Positions 8,390-17,332 of a DNA stretch of 64,000 nucleotides are shown here, piece after piece. Source of the stretch: Leifsonia sp. 1010 (GTDB lineage: Bacteria; Actinomycetota; Actinomycetes; Actinomycetales; Microbacteriaceae); assembly GCF_031455295.1 (NCBI RefSeq), contig NZ_JAVDSL010000001.1:248001-312000 (forward strand). The letters are read 5' to 3'. The first letter of the stretch is position 1. Each line of letters begins with the position of its first letter. The notes under the pieces were generated by a model. The model saw nothing but the letters and a program-made list of their open reading frames with translations, searched no databases and had not been told where the DNA came from. The position numbers and the translations under genes are program-made.

Positions 8390-8959
8390 ATGGCCATCGA
8401 CGTCCTCCCCGCCACCGGCCGCTTCGACGACTTCGCGACCTTCATGGTCCCGAGAAAGCCCGGCGGCGGTGGATGCGTCTGCATGTCATACCGCGACTCC
8501 CGCCTCGACATGCCCGGACGGATCGAGTACATGCGCGCCGAGTGCTCGTCGGAACCAGGCCCCGGCGTTCTCGCGTACCTCGACGGCGAGGTGGCGGGCT
8601 GGTGCTCGGTCGCCCCGAAGTCGACGTACCGCCGGCTGATGAACTCCCGCACCATCCCGCACCTCGACGAGGAGCGGGATCCGTGGTCGATCGTCTGCTT
8701 CGTCGTGCGCGGCGGTTTCCGCAAGCGCGGCCTGATGCACGACCTGCTCGACGGTGCGGTCGAGCACGCCCGCGTATCCGGTGCGGCGCTGGTCGAGGGC
8801 TACCCGGTCGATACCGGCGGCGAGCGCGTGGATGTGATCAGCGGCTACGTCGGAACGGTCGAGCTCTTCGAGAAGCACGGCTTCTCGCGCGTGCTGGCCA
8901 CGGACGCCCACTCGGGCGGCCGGGTGCGCTGGCTGATGCGGCGCGAACTCGGCGCCTGA
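8390..8959 (+). CDS. GNAT family N-acetyltransferase
   Basis: A 189-residue acetyl-CoA-dependent acyltransferase of unknown substrate. The acetyl-CoA binding segment is near residues 105-125 (FVVRGGFRKRGLMHDLL, matching the R/Q-x-x-G-x-G/A loop), preceded by the beta strand WSIVCF and followed by the GTVELFEKHGF segment typical of the GNAT C-terminal half. The lack of a Shine-Dalgarno sequence and a -10 hexamer at the right distance indicate leaderless expression. The gene is convergent with the large surface protein gene and separated from it by a strong bidirectional hairpin. Confidence 0.88.
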   Translation: MAIDVLPATGRFDDFATFMVPRKPGGGGCVCMSYRDSRLDMPGRIEYMRAECSSEPGPGVLAYLDGEVAGWCSVAPKSTYRRLMNSRTIPHLDEERDPWSIVCFVVRGGFRKRGLMHDLLDGAVEHARVSGAALVEGYPVDTGGERVDVISGYVGTVELFEKHGFSRVLATDAHSGGRVRWLMRRELGA

Positions 8960-8966
8960 ACGACGA

Positions 8967-9000
8967 AGGTGGGTCAGCGGAGACCTCCGCTGACCCACCT
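8967..9000. terminator. Bidirectional terminator hairpin
   Basis: A 16-bp perfect inverted repeat (arms AGGTGGGTCAGCGGAG and complement) with only 2 nt between the arms sits exactly between two convergent genes. It can terminate both. Confidence 0.85.
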
Positions 9001-9013
9001 GTCGTGTGTCGGG

Positions 9014-12000
9014 TTACTCGGTTGCGCGGCGGCGGCGGATCACCAGGAAGGCGGCTCCGGCGCCGAGCAGGAGCACGGCGATGATGCCGGGCGCGACGAG
9101 GTCGCTACCGGTGAACGCCAGGCCGGGGCCCGGGTCGATCGGTGTGCGGGTGTCGCAGGCGCCCGACGGGTCGCACGACCCGCCGTCCACGGCCGGGTCG
9201 ACGGTGTTGACCAGGCGGTGGTTGCCCGCCGCCGGGTTGTTGACCGTCACCGAGTACGTGACGTCGATCGTCTCGCCGACAGCCAGCGGGCCGGCCCAGG
9301 AGAGCACGGTGCCGCTGAGGGTGGCTCCGTGCGTCGCGTCGCCGTTGTAGTGGGCGTCGTCGAGCACGTCGCTCATGTTGTCGGTGAACTTGGCGGGAGT
9401 GCTCGCGGTGTAGGCGAACTCACCCGTGTTCGTGACGGTGACCGTGTAGCTGACCACGGCTCCCGGCTTGACGGTGCTGGTCGTGGAGACCGTCTTGTGC
9501 ACCGTGTACGAGGCGACCGGGGTGTTGGTCAGGCAGCTGCCCGCCGGGTCGCACGACCCGCCCGGCCCGGTGGGCATGACCGCGTTGACCAGGTGGTGGT
9601 TGCCCGCATCCGGGCTGTTCACCGTCACCGAGTACGTGACCTTCACCGTCTGGCCGACCGCGAGCGGACCGGCCCAGCTGAGCGTGTTCCCGGTCACGGT
9701 CGCACCGTTGCTGGCGTCGCCGTTGTAGGCGGCGTCGTCGAGCACGTTGGTCAGGTCGTCGCTGAAGGACGCCGGCTCAGCCGCCGTGTAGTCCGCCTTG
9801 CCCGTGTTGACCACCGTCACCGTGTAGGTGATGGTGCCGCCGGGGTTGACGGTCTGCGAGGACGCGGCCTTGGCCACCGTGAACGACCCCGACGGGATCT
9901 GAACGGTGCACGCGGCGTTGTCGGTGCCGGCCGGGCAGTCGCCACCGGGCGGGGTGACGACCGTGTTGGTGATCACCTTGTCGCCCGCGTCCGGGTCGTT
10001 GACGGTCACCGAGTACGTGACCGTCACCGTGTCGCCGACGGCGATGGCGCCCGACCACGACAGCGTGGGCGCCGCGTAGGTCGCTCCCGCGGTGGCGTCG
10101 TTGTTATAGGTGGCGTCATCCAGCACGGCCGACAGGTCGTCGGTGAACGAGGCCGGGTCGGTGGCCGTGTAGTCGACCTGTCCGGTGTTCTTCATCGTGA
10201 TGGTGAACGTCACGGTGTCGCCGGGAACCACATCGGTCTTGTCGGCCGCCTTGGTCACGATGAACGCCTGCAGCGGGTTCGTCGTGGTGCAGTCGCCCGG
10301 GGTGGCGCAGCCGCCGCCGTCGCCTGGGGGCGCCGTGACCGTGTTGGTCAACGTGCCGTCACCCGTACCGGGCGGGCCGGCGAGCACCTGGTAGGTGATC
10401 GTCTGGACAGCACCGACCGCGAGCGGACCGGACCAGGTCAGCGTGGTGCCGTTGACGACCGCGCCGTTGGTGGCCGAGCCGGCCACGTACGTGGCGTCGT
10501 CGAGCACCTTCGAGAGGTCGTCGGTCACCGATGCCGGGGCGGCGGCCGTGTAGTCGGCCTGACCGGTGTTGGTCACCGTGACCGTGTACGTCACCGTGTC
10601 ACCCGGGTGCACCGGGCCGGCTGCCGACGAGGCCTTGGCGACCGTGTACGACTGCACCGGGGTGGTGGTCGTGCAGTCGCCTGCCGTGACGCAGCTGCCG
10701 CCGCCGCCCGGGACCACCGCGTTGGTCAGCGTGTGGTCGCCGGTGTCAGGCGTGTTGACCGTCGCCGTGTAGGTGATCACGGTCGTGGCGCCGGCCGCGA
10801 GCGCGCCGGACCAGGACAGCGTGCTCCCGGTGATGGTCGCTCCGTTGTCCGGGCCACCGGTGATGGTGGCGTCATCCAGCACCGCCGACAGGTCGTCGGT
10901 GAAGCCGGCGGGATCGGCCGCGGTGAAGTCAGCGGTGCCCGTGTTGGTGACCGTGACCGTGTAGGTGACCGTCTCGCCCGGGTTCACCGCACCGGCCGGC
11001 GACGCCGACTTGGCGGTGGTGAAGGAGCGCACATCCGTCGTGGTCGTGCACTCCCCCGCCGGGTCGCACGACCCGCCGGGACCGGTCGGGCGGACCGTGT
11101 TCCGCAGCTCCTTGTCGCCGGTGTCCGGGTTGTTCACCGTCACCGTGTACGTGATCACGACCGTCGCGCCGGCCGCGAGCGGCCCGGACCACGACAGGTC
11201 GTTCCCGCTGATGGTCGCTCCGTTGTCCGGACCGGCGGTGACCGTCGCGTCGTCGAGGACCCGGGACAGGTCGTCCGTGAAGCTGGCCGGAAGGGCGGCG
11301 GTGTAGTCGCGGGCACCGGTGTTGGTGACCGTCACCGTGTACGTGACCGTGCTGCCCGCGGTGACCTCCGTCGTGGACGCGGTCTTCGCGACCGTGAAGG
11401 AGCCCGACGGGATCAGCACGATGCAGTCCGGGTTCGTCGACCCGGCCGGGCAGTCGCCGCCCACCCCGGGCGGGGTGACCACGGCGTTGTCCACGTGCGA
11501 GTCTCCGGTGATCGGGTCGTTCACCGTCACGGAGTAGGTGATCGTGACGGTGTCACCGACAGCGAGGGCGCCGGACCACGACAGGGTCGGAGCCGCGTAG
11601 GTGGCACCGCTCGTCGCGTCGTTGTTGTACGTGGCGTCGTCGAGGACGGCCGACAGGTCGTCGGTGAACGAGGCCGGTGCAGCGGCCGTGTAGTCGACCA
11701 CGCCGGTGTTCTTCACCGTGATCGTGTAGTTGATGGTCTGGCCGGGCACGACATCGGTCTTGTCGGCCTTCTTGGTCACGCTGAAGGCCTGCACGGGGGT
11801 GGTCGTCGTGCAGGAGCCGGCCGGGTCGCAGCTTCCGCCGGTGCCCGGGACGACGGCGTTCGTCAGCACCCCGTCGCCGGTGCCGGCGGCTCCGACGGTC
11901 ACCGTGTAGGTGATCGTCTGCGTCGCGCCCACCGCAAGCGGGCCCGACCAGGCGAGGGTGGTGCCGTTCACGGTCGCCCCGTTGGTGGGTCCGGAGCTGA

Positions 12001-13387
12001 TCGTGGCGTCATCGAGCACCTTCGACAGGTCGTCGGTGAACGAGGCCGGGTTCGCGGCCGTGTACGGCCAGGCACCCGTGTTCTTCACCGACACCGTGTA
12101 GGTGACGGTGCCGCCCGGGTGGGCGACCGCGGTCGAGGCGGTCTTGGTCACCGTGTAGGACGGGTCGGAGAAGGTGACGGTGCTGCTGCCCGGCTCGTTC
12201 AGGCCGACCGTTGTCACGTTGTCCGGTCCGTTGGTGAAGCTGCCCGCGACCGGGGAGGTCACCTGCGCCGTGATGGTGCACGAGGTCTGCCCGGCGGCGA
12301 GGGTGCCGTTGGTCACGGCAACGCTCGTGCCGCCCGCGACAGCGGTGGTCGTCGCGTTACAGGTGCCGCCCACCGTGCCGTTCGCCAGGGTCAGGCCGGC
12401 AGGCAGCGTGTCGGTGAAGCCCCAGCCCGCCTTCGAGGCGAGCTCGCTGGTGTTCGTGACCGTGAAGGTCAGGGTCGACGTGCCACCGGTCGGTGCCGCC
12501 GCCGGGCTGAACGCCTTGTCGAGCTGCGGGGTCACATCCAAGACGCGGATGTTGTCGAACGCAGCGTCGTTGCCGGCGCCGGACCCGTTCGCGTTCTGCA
12601 TCCGGATTCCCAGGGAGGATCCGTTGAAGAGCACCGACCCGTTCGACGTGTAGGTGCCGACCTTCACCGGCTGGGCACCGATCGATCCGTTCGCGGGGAC
12701 GTTCACGGACGCCGTCGAGGTGCAGGCGTTCAGGATGCCGCCCACATTGGTAGCCGCGCCTCCCTGGTCCAGGAAGGCGAACTGGTACAACGGCGCAGAG
12801 ACCTGACAGTTGAGGGCCGCCGTGTCGACGCTGAAGGTCAGGAAGCGACCCGACGAGGATGCCAGCGGGATATTCGTCGCCGTCTGGAACTCGGTCGAAT
12901 TCGTGCCGGGGTTGTTCTCGGTGTAGGCCGTCACGGCGTGGTTGGTAGCAGGCGTGGCCGAACCGGCGTGAACGCCGAGCGCGTACGCCAACTGGTTCAA
13001 GCGCGCAGTCTCGGCCTCAGCCGTGCAGTTGCCGAGCGTCGTCGACGGCGTGTTGAAGTTGCGGATCTGGCCGTTGCAGTTGGCCAGCCAGAGAGGATCG
13101 GCGGTGTACTTCTGGCCTCCGGCGCCGGTGTACGCAGCGAGCCCAACCGGGGCGTTACCGACACCGGTCTCGAACCTCTCCTGGAACGCGACCGTCGGCG
13201 CCTGCGCCGTTCCGGGTGTTCCGGGCGCAGCCGCCGCGGGCCCTGCGGTGACGATGAGTCCGGTCGTGGCCAGCGATGAGACGGTCAGCGCCAGTGCGCC
13301 GATTGTCGCCATCAGCCGCAGCCGTCGCGATCGCAAGCGCGGCAACAGACCGAGCCTGCTCTTCCTACTGTTCTCCTGCGTCTCCAC
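9014..13387 (-). CDS. Large LAFTG-anchored surface protein with eight DUF11-type repeats
   Basis: A 1457-residue cell-wall protein. An Arg-rich n-region and hydrophobic core form a long signal peptide ending near GPAAAAP. Residues of about 60-280 form an adhesin-like N-terminal domain (SSGRFLTFSVDTAALNC, FDNIRVLDV). One divergent DUF11-like domain follows, then eight tandem repeats of about 126 residues, each with the pattern KTAS..V.PG.TVTYTVTV, ASFTDDL..VLDDA and LSW.GPLA.G. The C-terminus is LAFTG at 1423-1427, a transmembrane helix and an RRRR tail, so sortase attachment is expected. GTG at 13387 follows GGGGAGG, favouring it over an upstream GTG at 13420. No sortase gene is nearby. Probable adhesin or stalk; the ligand is unknown. 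Confidence 0.88.
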   Translation of the reverse strand: METQENSRKSRLGLLPRLRSRRLRLMATIGALALTVSSLATTGLIVTAGPAAAAPGTPGTAQAPTVAFQERFETGVGNAPVGLAAYTGAGGQKYTADPLWLANCNGQIRNFNTPSTTLGNCTAEAETARLNQLAYALGVHAGSATPATNHAVTAYTENNPGTNSTEFQTATNIPLASSSGRFLTFSVDTAALNCQVSAPLYQFAFLDQGGAATNVGGILNACTSTASVNVPANGSIGAQPVKVGTYTSNGSVLFNGSSLGIRMQNANGSGAGNDAAFDNIRVLDVTPQLDKAFSPAAAPTGGTSTLTFTVTNTSELASKAGWGFTDTLPAGLTLANGTVGGTCNATTTAVAGGTSVAVTNGTLAAGQTSCTITAQVTSPVAGSFTNGPDNVTTVGLNEPGSSTVTFSDPSYTVTKTASTAVAHPGGTVTYTVSVKNTGAWPYTAANPASFTDDLSKVLDDATISSGPTNGATVNGTTLAWSGPLAVGATQTITYTVTVGAAGTGDGVLTNAVVPGTGGSCDPAGSCTTTTPVQAFSVTKKADKTDVVPGQTINYTITVKNTGVVDYTAAAPASFTDDLSAVLDDATYNNDATSGATYAAPTLSWSGALAVGDTVTITYSVTVNDPITGDSHVDNAVVTPPGVGGDCPAGSTNPDCIVLIPSGSFTVAKTASTTEVTAGSTVTYTVTVTNTGARDYTAALPASFTDDLSRVLDDATVTAGPDNGATISGNDLSWSGPLAAGATVVITYTVTVNNPDTGDKELRNTVRPTGPGGSCDPAGECTTTTDVRSFTTAKSASPAGAVNPGETVTYTVTVTNTGTADFTAADPAGFTDDLSAVLDDATITGGPDNGATITGSTLSWSGALAAGATTVITYTATVNTPDTGDHTLTNAVVPGGGGSCVTAGDCTTTTPVQSYTVAKASSAAGPVHPGDTVTYTVTVTNTGQADYTAAAPASVTDDLSKVLDDATYVAGSATNGAVVNGTTLTWSGPLAVGAVQTITYQVLAGPPGTGDGTLTNTVTAPPGDGGGCATPGDCTTTNPLQAFIVTKAADKTDVVPGDTVTFTITMKNTGQVDYTATDPASFTDDLSAVLDDATYNNDATAGATYAAPTLSWSGAIAVGDTVTVTYSVTVNDPDAGDKVITNTVVTPPGGDCPAGTDNAACTVQIPSGSFTVAKAASSQTVNPGGTITYTVTVVNTGKADYTAAEPASFSDDLTNVLDDAAYNGDASNGATVTGNTLSWAGPLAVGQTVKVTYSVTVNSPDAGNHHLVNAVMPTGPGGSCDPAGSCLTNTPVASYTVHKTVSTTSTVKPGAVVSYTVTVTNTGEFAYTASTPAKFTDNMSDVLDDAHYNGDATHGATLSGTVLSWAGPLAVGETIDVTYSVTVNNPAAGNHRLVNTVDPAVDGGSCDPSGACDTRTPIDPGPGLAFTGSDLVAPGIIAVLLLGAGAAFLVIRRRRATE
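9134..12165 (-). repeat. Eight tandem coding repeats of about 378 bp
   Basis: In-gene direct repeats encode the DUF11-type domains of the surface protein. Unit boundaries are near 12165, 11790, 11400, 11025, 10650, 10265, 9885 and 9510. Repeat 2 resembles repeat 6 (both with KADKTDVVPG and YNNDAT.GATYAAPTLSWSGA), and repeat 1 resembles repeat 5. This points to duplication of a four-unit block. Confidence 0.85.
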
Positions 13388-13487
13388 AGAGGCCTCCCCG
13401 AATGTGCGGAGGGGGCGCACGGTCCCCCACGTCTAGCAGTCAGCTAATCGGGCGCGACACGCCCAGGTCACGGCGGCGACCGAAAGT

Positions 13488-13536
13488 TCACCCCCGAGGG
13501 TGAGAAATTCCCTACCTACTACCCCCTAACGGGGTA
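13488..13536. promoter_or_regulatory. Two inverted repeats in the surface-protein/LuxR divergent region
   Basis: TCACCC-N4-GGGTGA (13488-13503) and TACCCC-N5-GGGGTA (13520-13536) lie 16 bp apart in the 290-bp gap between two divergent genes. They are plausible sites for the adjacent LuxR protein. Nothing else is recognised in the gap. Confidence 0.4.
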
Positions 13537-13677
13537 CAGTGCTCGGCGCCGCGGTACGGCAATCGGCGTGCTCCCACGGCCCTCGATCGGGTGTCAGGGG
13601 CCGGAACACGTCCGCCCGCCTCCACGGGATGATCGGACCGACGGCACGCCTGGCAAGCTGTTTCCAGTGAGCGAGAG

Positions 13678-15237
13678 ATGACCGCTGAGATACCTGAGCA
13701 CGCGAAGACGGAACCGATCGACCCGCGGCAGAGGCCGTACGATCTGCCGGTCCTGGTGGCCGAGACCGGTGCGCGCGACGGGTGGCAGGCGGCAGCCGCG
13801 GTGGTGGAGAGGCACTGGGACGCGTTCGCCAGCCAGTCACCCCGACACCTGCTCGCCGCTCTGAAGGCGCTCCCCGGCGAAGCGTTCGTCAACATGCCCA
13901 GCCTGAGTGTGGCAGCGAACTACCTGCAGCACGTCGTGATCGACGGCGAACCGCGGCGGTTCTTCCACGACGGGCGACTCACCCCGAGCCCTGACCCGGA
14001 AGCGTCCGCCACCCTGGACACGCTCATCCTGCTCACCGGTAAGGCGGCCGCTGATCGCACGGCCGGCAGGCTGGAGGAAGGGCGGCGCACCGTCCTGGAG
14101 GCGAAGGCCGTCCTCGACAGGATCGATTCGGCGGGCCGCTCCGAGTACGTCACCTCACTGCCGCATCTGCGCTTCCAGTGGGGACGCACCCTCGACGCGG
14201 CCGACGCAGCCGGTGCGATCGCCGAATACGAGGAAGCCTACGATCTGGCGCGGCTCACCGGGCAGCCGGTCATCGCCCGACGAGCTGCCGGGCACATCGC
14301 GTGGTCGCACGCCGACCGCGGTCGCCTCAACGACGCCGATCTGTGGCTGGCCCGAGCGCAGGCGGAACCGGGGGCCAACGGTCGATACGACGCCATCCTG
14401 TTCCTGACCTCCGCACTGCTGAAACAGGACAGACAGGACCACACCGCCGAAATGGAGCTCGGCCGCGCACTCGGCCTCCCGCTCGGTGAGCAGTGGGCCG
14501 CCGCCCTCTGGGTGTCCGCGCTGCTGGCGCACGGCAGACCGGGCGCATCCTCCGTCGACGCACGTCTCGAGCGAGAACTCGACCGGCATCCCGAAGTGCA
14601 CCTCGGAGGAGCTGACGCACGCTACGTCAAAGCTGCGCGCGCCCGACTCGCCCGAGTCAGGCCACGCTTGCGCCAGCAGGTGGCTCTCCTGTCGACGGGT
14701 ACCGCTCTCGACCCGCTGCTTGACGCATCCCACGCGTATCTCGAAGGCCGGTTCGCGGATGCGCTCGCCCACAGCGAGGAAGCCCGGAACCTGACCGCCG
14801 CTCCGCGGGTCGAGGCTCCGGCGCTGCTGCTGGCGTCGGCCTCCCATCACGCGCTCGGACACGTCCCGACCGCGGCTGAGCTCTTCGGATCGGCCAATGC
14901 GATCATCCGGCAGGAGCGGATGTTCAGCGCCTATTCGTTCATCCCTGCGCGCACTCTCGGGCTCCTCGCCCAGCATGCCGGCGAGCCCATCCACGGCCGA
15001 ACGCACACGGCAGGGGAGGACGCCACCCTCCCGAAGCTCACGAAACGCGAGCAGCAGATCCTCGGCCTGCTCGCCAGCGGACTTTCCACTCAGCAGATCG
15101 CCGCCGAGCTCTACATCAGCCCGAACACGCTCAAGTCCGCCATGAGGGACCTCTATCGCAAGCTGGGGGTGAACTCCCGCGCCGCCGCGGTCCAACGAGC
15201 CAAACGGGCCGAACTGTCCCACGCCCGCGAACACTGA
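13678..15237 (+). CDS. LuxR family transcriptional regulator with helical-repeat sensor region
   Basis: A 519-residue regulator. The C-terminal HTH (about 453-510) has LTKREQQILGLLASGLSTQQIAAELYIS in two parts and NTLKSAMRDLYRKLGV, the classic LuxR/NarL recognition helix. The first 440 residues are helix-rich and Ala-rich with TPR-like spacing (AIAEYEEAYDLARLTG, AYLEGRFADALAHSEEARNL). There is no receiver domain and no P-loop, so it is neither a response regulator nor a full MalT-type ATPase. It is divergent from the giant surface protein gene and may control it. Regulation of the anchored phosphatase just downstream is also possible. The start codon lacks a strong ribosome site. Confidence 0.85.
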   Translation: MTAEIPEHAKTEPIDPRQRPYDLPVLVAETGARDGWQAAAAVVERHWDAFASQSPRHLLAALKALPGEAFVNMPSLSVAANYLQHVVIDGEPRRFFHDGRLTPSPDPEASATLDTLILLTGKAAADRTAGRLEEGRRTVLEAKAVLDRIDSAGRSEYVTSLPHLRFQWGRTLDAADAAGAIAEYEEAYDLARLTGQPVIARRAAGHIAWSHADRGRLNDADLWLARAQAEPGANGRYDAILFLTSALLKQDRQDHTAEMELGRALGLPLGEQWAAALWVSALLAHGRPGASSVDARLERELDRHPEVHLGGADARYVKAARARLARVRPRLRQQVALLSTGTALDPLLDASHAYLEGRFADALAHSEEARNLTAAPRVEAPALLLASASHHALGHVPTAAELFGSANAIIRQERMFSAYSFIPARTLGLLAQHAGEPIHGRTHTAGEDATLPKLTKREQQILGLLASGLSTQQIAAELYISPNTLKSAMRDLYRKLGVNSRAAAVQRAKRAELSHAREH

Positions 15238-15258
15238 GCAGTCGCCACCCCTGTGAGA

Positions 15259-15302
15259 GTTCACATGAACGCTCTCTCAGGTTCATCCTGGCGTCACCGC
15301 GA
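15259..15302 (+). promoter_or_regulatory. Candidate PHO box (PhoP direct repeats)
   Basis: Units GTTCACATGAA (15259), CGCTCTCTCAG (15270), GTTCATCCTGG (15281) and CGTCACCGCGA (15292) repeat at exactly 11-bp steps. Three of the four resemble the actinobacterial PhoP unit GTTCACC. The element is 45 bp upstream of an alkaline phosphatase start, the expected target of phosphate-starvation control. Confidence 0.65.
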
Positions 15303-15346
15303 CCCGGTCGGATGGTCCGGTCACTCGACCGAAAGGACCTGTCCGC

Positions 15347-17251
15347 ATGTTCCGTTCCGCTTCGCGCTGGAAGGGCAGCGCCGTGCTCGTCGCCGCCTCC
15401 GGCGTGCTCGCCGCCGCGCTGCTCCCGGCGCCCGCGCTGGCCGCCACCTCCGACAACGGCGGCGCCGCCCGCAACCCCGACGACTCCACGACGGCGCTCC
15501 GCCAGTCGATCGTGAACGGGCCCGCCAAGAACGTCATCCTGCTCATCGGCGACGGGATGGGCGACAGCGAGATCACGGTCGCCCGCAACTACCAGTACGG
15601 CGCGGGCGGCATGCTTCCCGGCATCGACGCGCTGCCGCTGACCGGCCAGTACACGACCTACTCCGTCTACAAGGACGGCGCGAACAAGGGCAAGCCGGAC
15701 TACGTGCCGGACTCCGCCGCGACCGGCTCCGCGTGGGCGACCGGCACCAAGACCTACGACAACGCGATCTCCGTCGACATCGACGGCAGGCCGCAGGCGA
15801 CCCTGCTGGAGCTGGCACGCGCCAACGGCCTGCGCACCGGCAATGTCAGCACCGCCGAGATCCAGGATGCGACCCCGGCCGTCGAGGTCGCGCACGTCGG
15901 CGCCCGCTCCTGCTACGGGCCGGACAGCGCATCGTGCGGCTCCGACGCTCTGCAGAACGGCGGCCTCGGCTCGATCAGCGAGCAGTTGCTCGACGCCCGC
16001 GCGGACGTCACCCTGGGCGGTGGGTCGACCTCCTTCACGCAGACCGCGAAGGCCGGGGAGTGGAAGGACAAGACGCTGTTCGACCAGGCCGGCGAGCGCG
16101 GCTACCAGGTGGTCGGCGACGCAGCGGGCCTCGCGGGTGTGACGGAGGCGAACCAGCAGAAGCCGCTGCTCGGCCTGTTCACCCCGGGCAACTTCCCGAC
16201 GCGCTACGCCTCGACGACGGCGACCGTCGGCGGCGCGGACCAGGCGCCGGTCACGTGCACGCCGAACCCGGCCCGGCTGGCGACCGACCTCTCCCTCTCC
16301 TCGCTGACGAACAAGGCGATCTCCCTCCTGGACAAGCCGGGCGGTGACGGTTTCTTCCTCCAGGTCGAGGGCGCCAGCATCGACAAGCGCGACCACTCGG
16401 CCGATGCGTGCGGTCAGATCGGCGAGACCGTCGACCTCGACGAGGCCGTGCAGGCAGCGCTCGCGTTCGCGAAGAAAGACGGCAACACCCTGGTCATCGT
16501 GACCGCCGACCACGCCCACACCAGCCAGATCGTCGACAGCACCCCGCCGGCGACCCTCTCGACCGCGCTGACGACCGCCGACGGCACCGTGATGAAGGTC
16601 GCCTACGGCACGGCGGCCGCCGGAGGCTCGCAGCAGCACACCGGCGCCCAGCTGCGCATCGCCGGCTACGGCCCCGGCGCGGCCGACGTCGTCGGCCTGA
16701 CCGACCAGTCCGACACGTTCTTCACCATCGCCCGCGCTCTGGAGCTGAACCGCGACTACGCGGCGCTCAGCGCCGCCGCGTCGGTGACGCTGAACGCCAC
16801 GACGGTGAAGCCGGGCGACCCGATCACCGCGACGCTGGCGGGCTTCCGCGGCGACCGTCAGGTCACCGGGGTCATGCAGTCCGACCCGGTCGCGCTGCCG
16901 CGCACGGACGTGCTGGGCGGATCGGCGGCCATCACCGCGACCGCCCCGACCGACCTCGGCGCCCACACCATCACCATCACGGGTTCGCAGAGCGGGAAGG
17001 CGGTGACGGTGAACTTCGAGGTCACCGCCGACGGCCAGCCCTCCGGCGCCCTGCCCGGCGGATCGGCCGGCGGATCGGCCGGCGGCGGCAACGGCGCGGT
17101 GACTGCCGGATCCACCTCCGCGGGCTCGCTCGCCTCGACGGGCTCGATCGTCGCGCCGCTCATCGTGGTGATCGCGCTGGCCCTGCTGATCGCGGGCTAC
17201 CTGTTCGTCACCCGCGGCCGTCGCCGCCCGGACGGTGCTCCGCAGGTCTGA
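15347..17251 (+). CDS. phoA: Cell-wall anchored alkaline phosphatase
   Basis: The enzyme releases phosphate from phosphomonoesters outside the cell using two zinc ions and one magnesium ion. The 634-residue protein has a signal peptide (cleavage near ALAATS), metal ligand D69 in IGDGMGDS, the phosphorylated serine S123 in [17 protein letters not shown], and the metal site TADHAHT. An Ig-like domain (about 475-570) and a Gly/Ser-rich linker follow. The C-terminus is a sorting signal: LASTG at 595-599, a hydrophobic helix and RGRRR. Ordinary PhoA proteins are about 470 residues and periplasmic, so the tail is an added wall anchor. ATG follows GAAAGGA. A PHO box lies upstream and a 13-bp terminator hairpin downstream. 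Confidence 0.93.
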   Translation: MFRSASRWKGSAVLVAASGVLAAALLPAPALAATSDNGGAARNPDDSTTALRQSIVNGPAKNVILLIGDGMGDSEITVARNYQYGAGGMLPGIDALPLTGQYTTYSVYKDGANKGKPDYVPDSAATGSAWATGTKTYDNAISVDIDGRPQATLLELARANGLRTGNVSTAEIQDATPAVEVAHVGARSCYGPDSASCGSDALQNGGLGSISEQLLDARADVTLGGGSTSFTQTAKAGEWKDKTLFDQAGERGYQVVGDAAGLAGVTEANQQKPLLGLFTPGNFPTRYASTTATVGGADQAPVTCTPNPARLATDLSLSSLTNKAISLLDKPGGDGFFLQVEGASIDKRDHSADACGQIGETVDLDEAVQAALAFAKKDGNTLVIVTADHAHTSQIVDSTPPATLSTALTTADGTVMKVAYGTAAAGGSQQHTGAQLRIAGYGPGAADVVGLTDQSDTFFTIARALELNRDYAALSAAASVTLNATTVKPGDPITATLAGFRGDRQVTGVMQSDPVALPRTDVLGGSAAITATAPTDLGAHTITITGSQSGKAVTVNFEVTADGQPSGALPGGSAGGSAGGGNGAVTAGSTSAGSLASTGSIVAPLIVVIALALLIAGYLFVTRGRRRPDGAPQV

Positions 17252-17285
17252 CCGGCTGACGCGCTCGCACCGCGCCGACGGCACG

Positions 17286-17314
17286 AAGGGGAGGGATCGC
17301 GGATCCCTCCCCTT
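17286..17314 (+). terminator. Terminator hairpin after phoA
   Basis: A perfect 13-bp stem (AAGGGGAGGGATC and complement) has a 3-nt loop and a short T run at its 3' end, 35 bp after the phoA stop. Confidence 0.85.
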
Positions 17315-17320
17315 TGCCGA

Positions 17321-17326
17321 TACCGT
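17321..17326 (+). promoter_or_regulatory. -10 element TACCGT, leaderless aldolase-family transcript
   Basis: It ends 6 nt before the GTG at 17333, immediately after the phoA terminator. It supports the GTG start, which has no ribosome site. Confidence 0.5.
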
Positions 17327-17332
17327 CGGGAT

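Noticed and set aside
9134-12165. Regular direct repeats that could suggest a CRISPR or other DNA repeat array
   Set aside because: The units are 378 bp long and in frame, and encode recognisable DUF11-type protein domains.
8969-13279. A 1436-codon open frame on the plus strand opposite the surface protein gene
   Set aside because: It mirrors the repeat structure of the real gene in antisense, has no ribosome site, and encodes Arg/Val/Gly-rich low-complexity sequence.
13466-13500. GTTCACC at 13486 (and at 3018) as further PHO boxes
   Set aside because: Only single half-units are present, without the 11-bp spaced repeats seen at 15259-15302.
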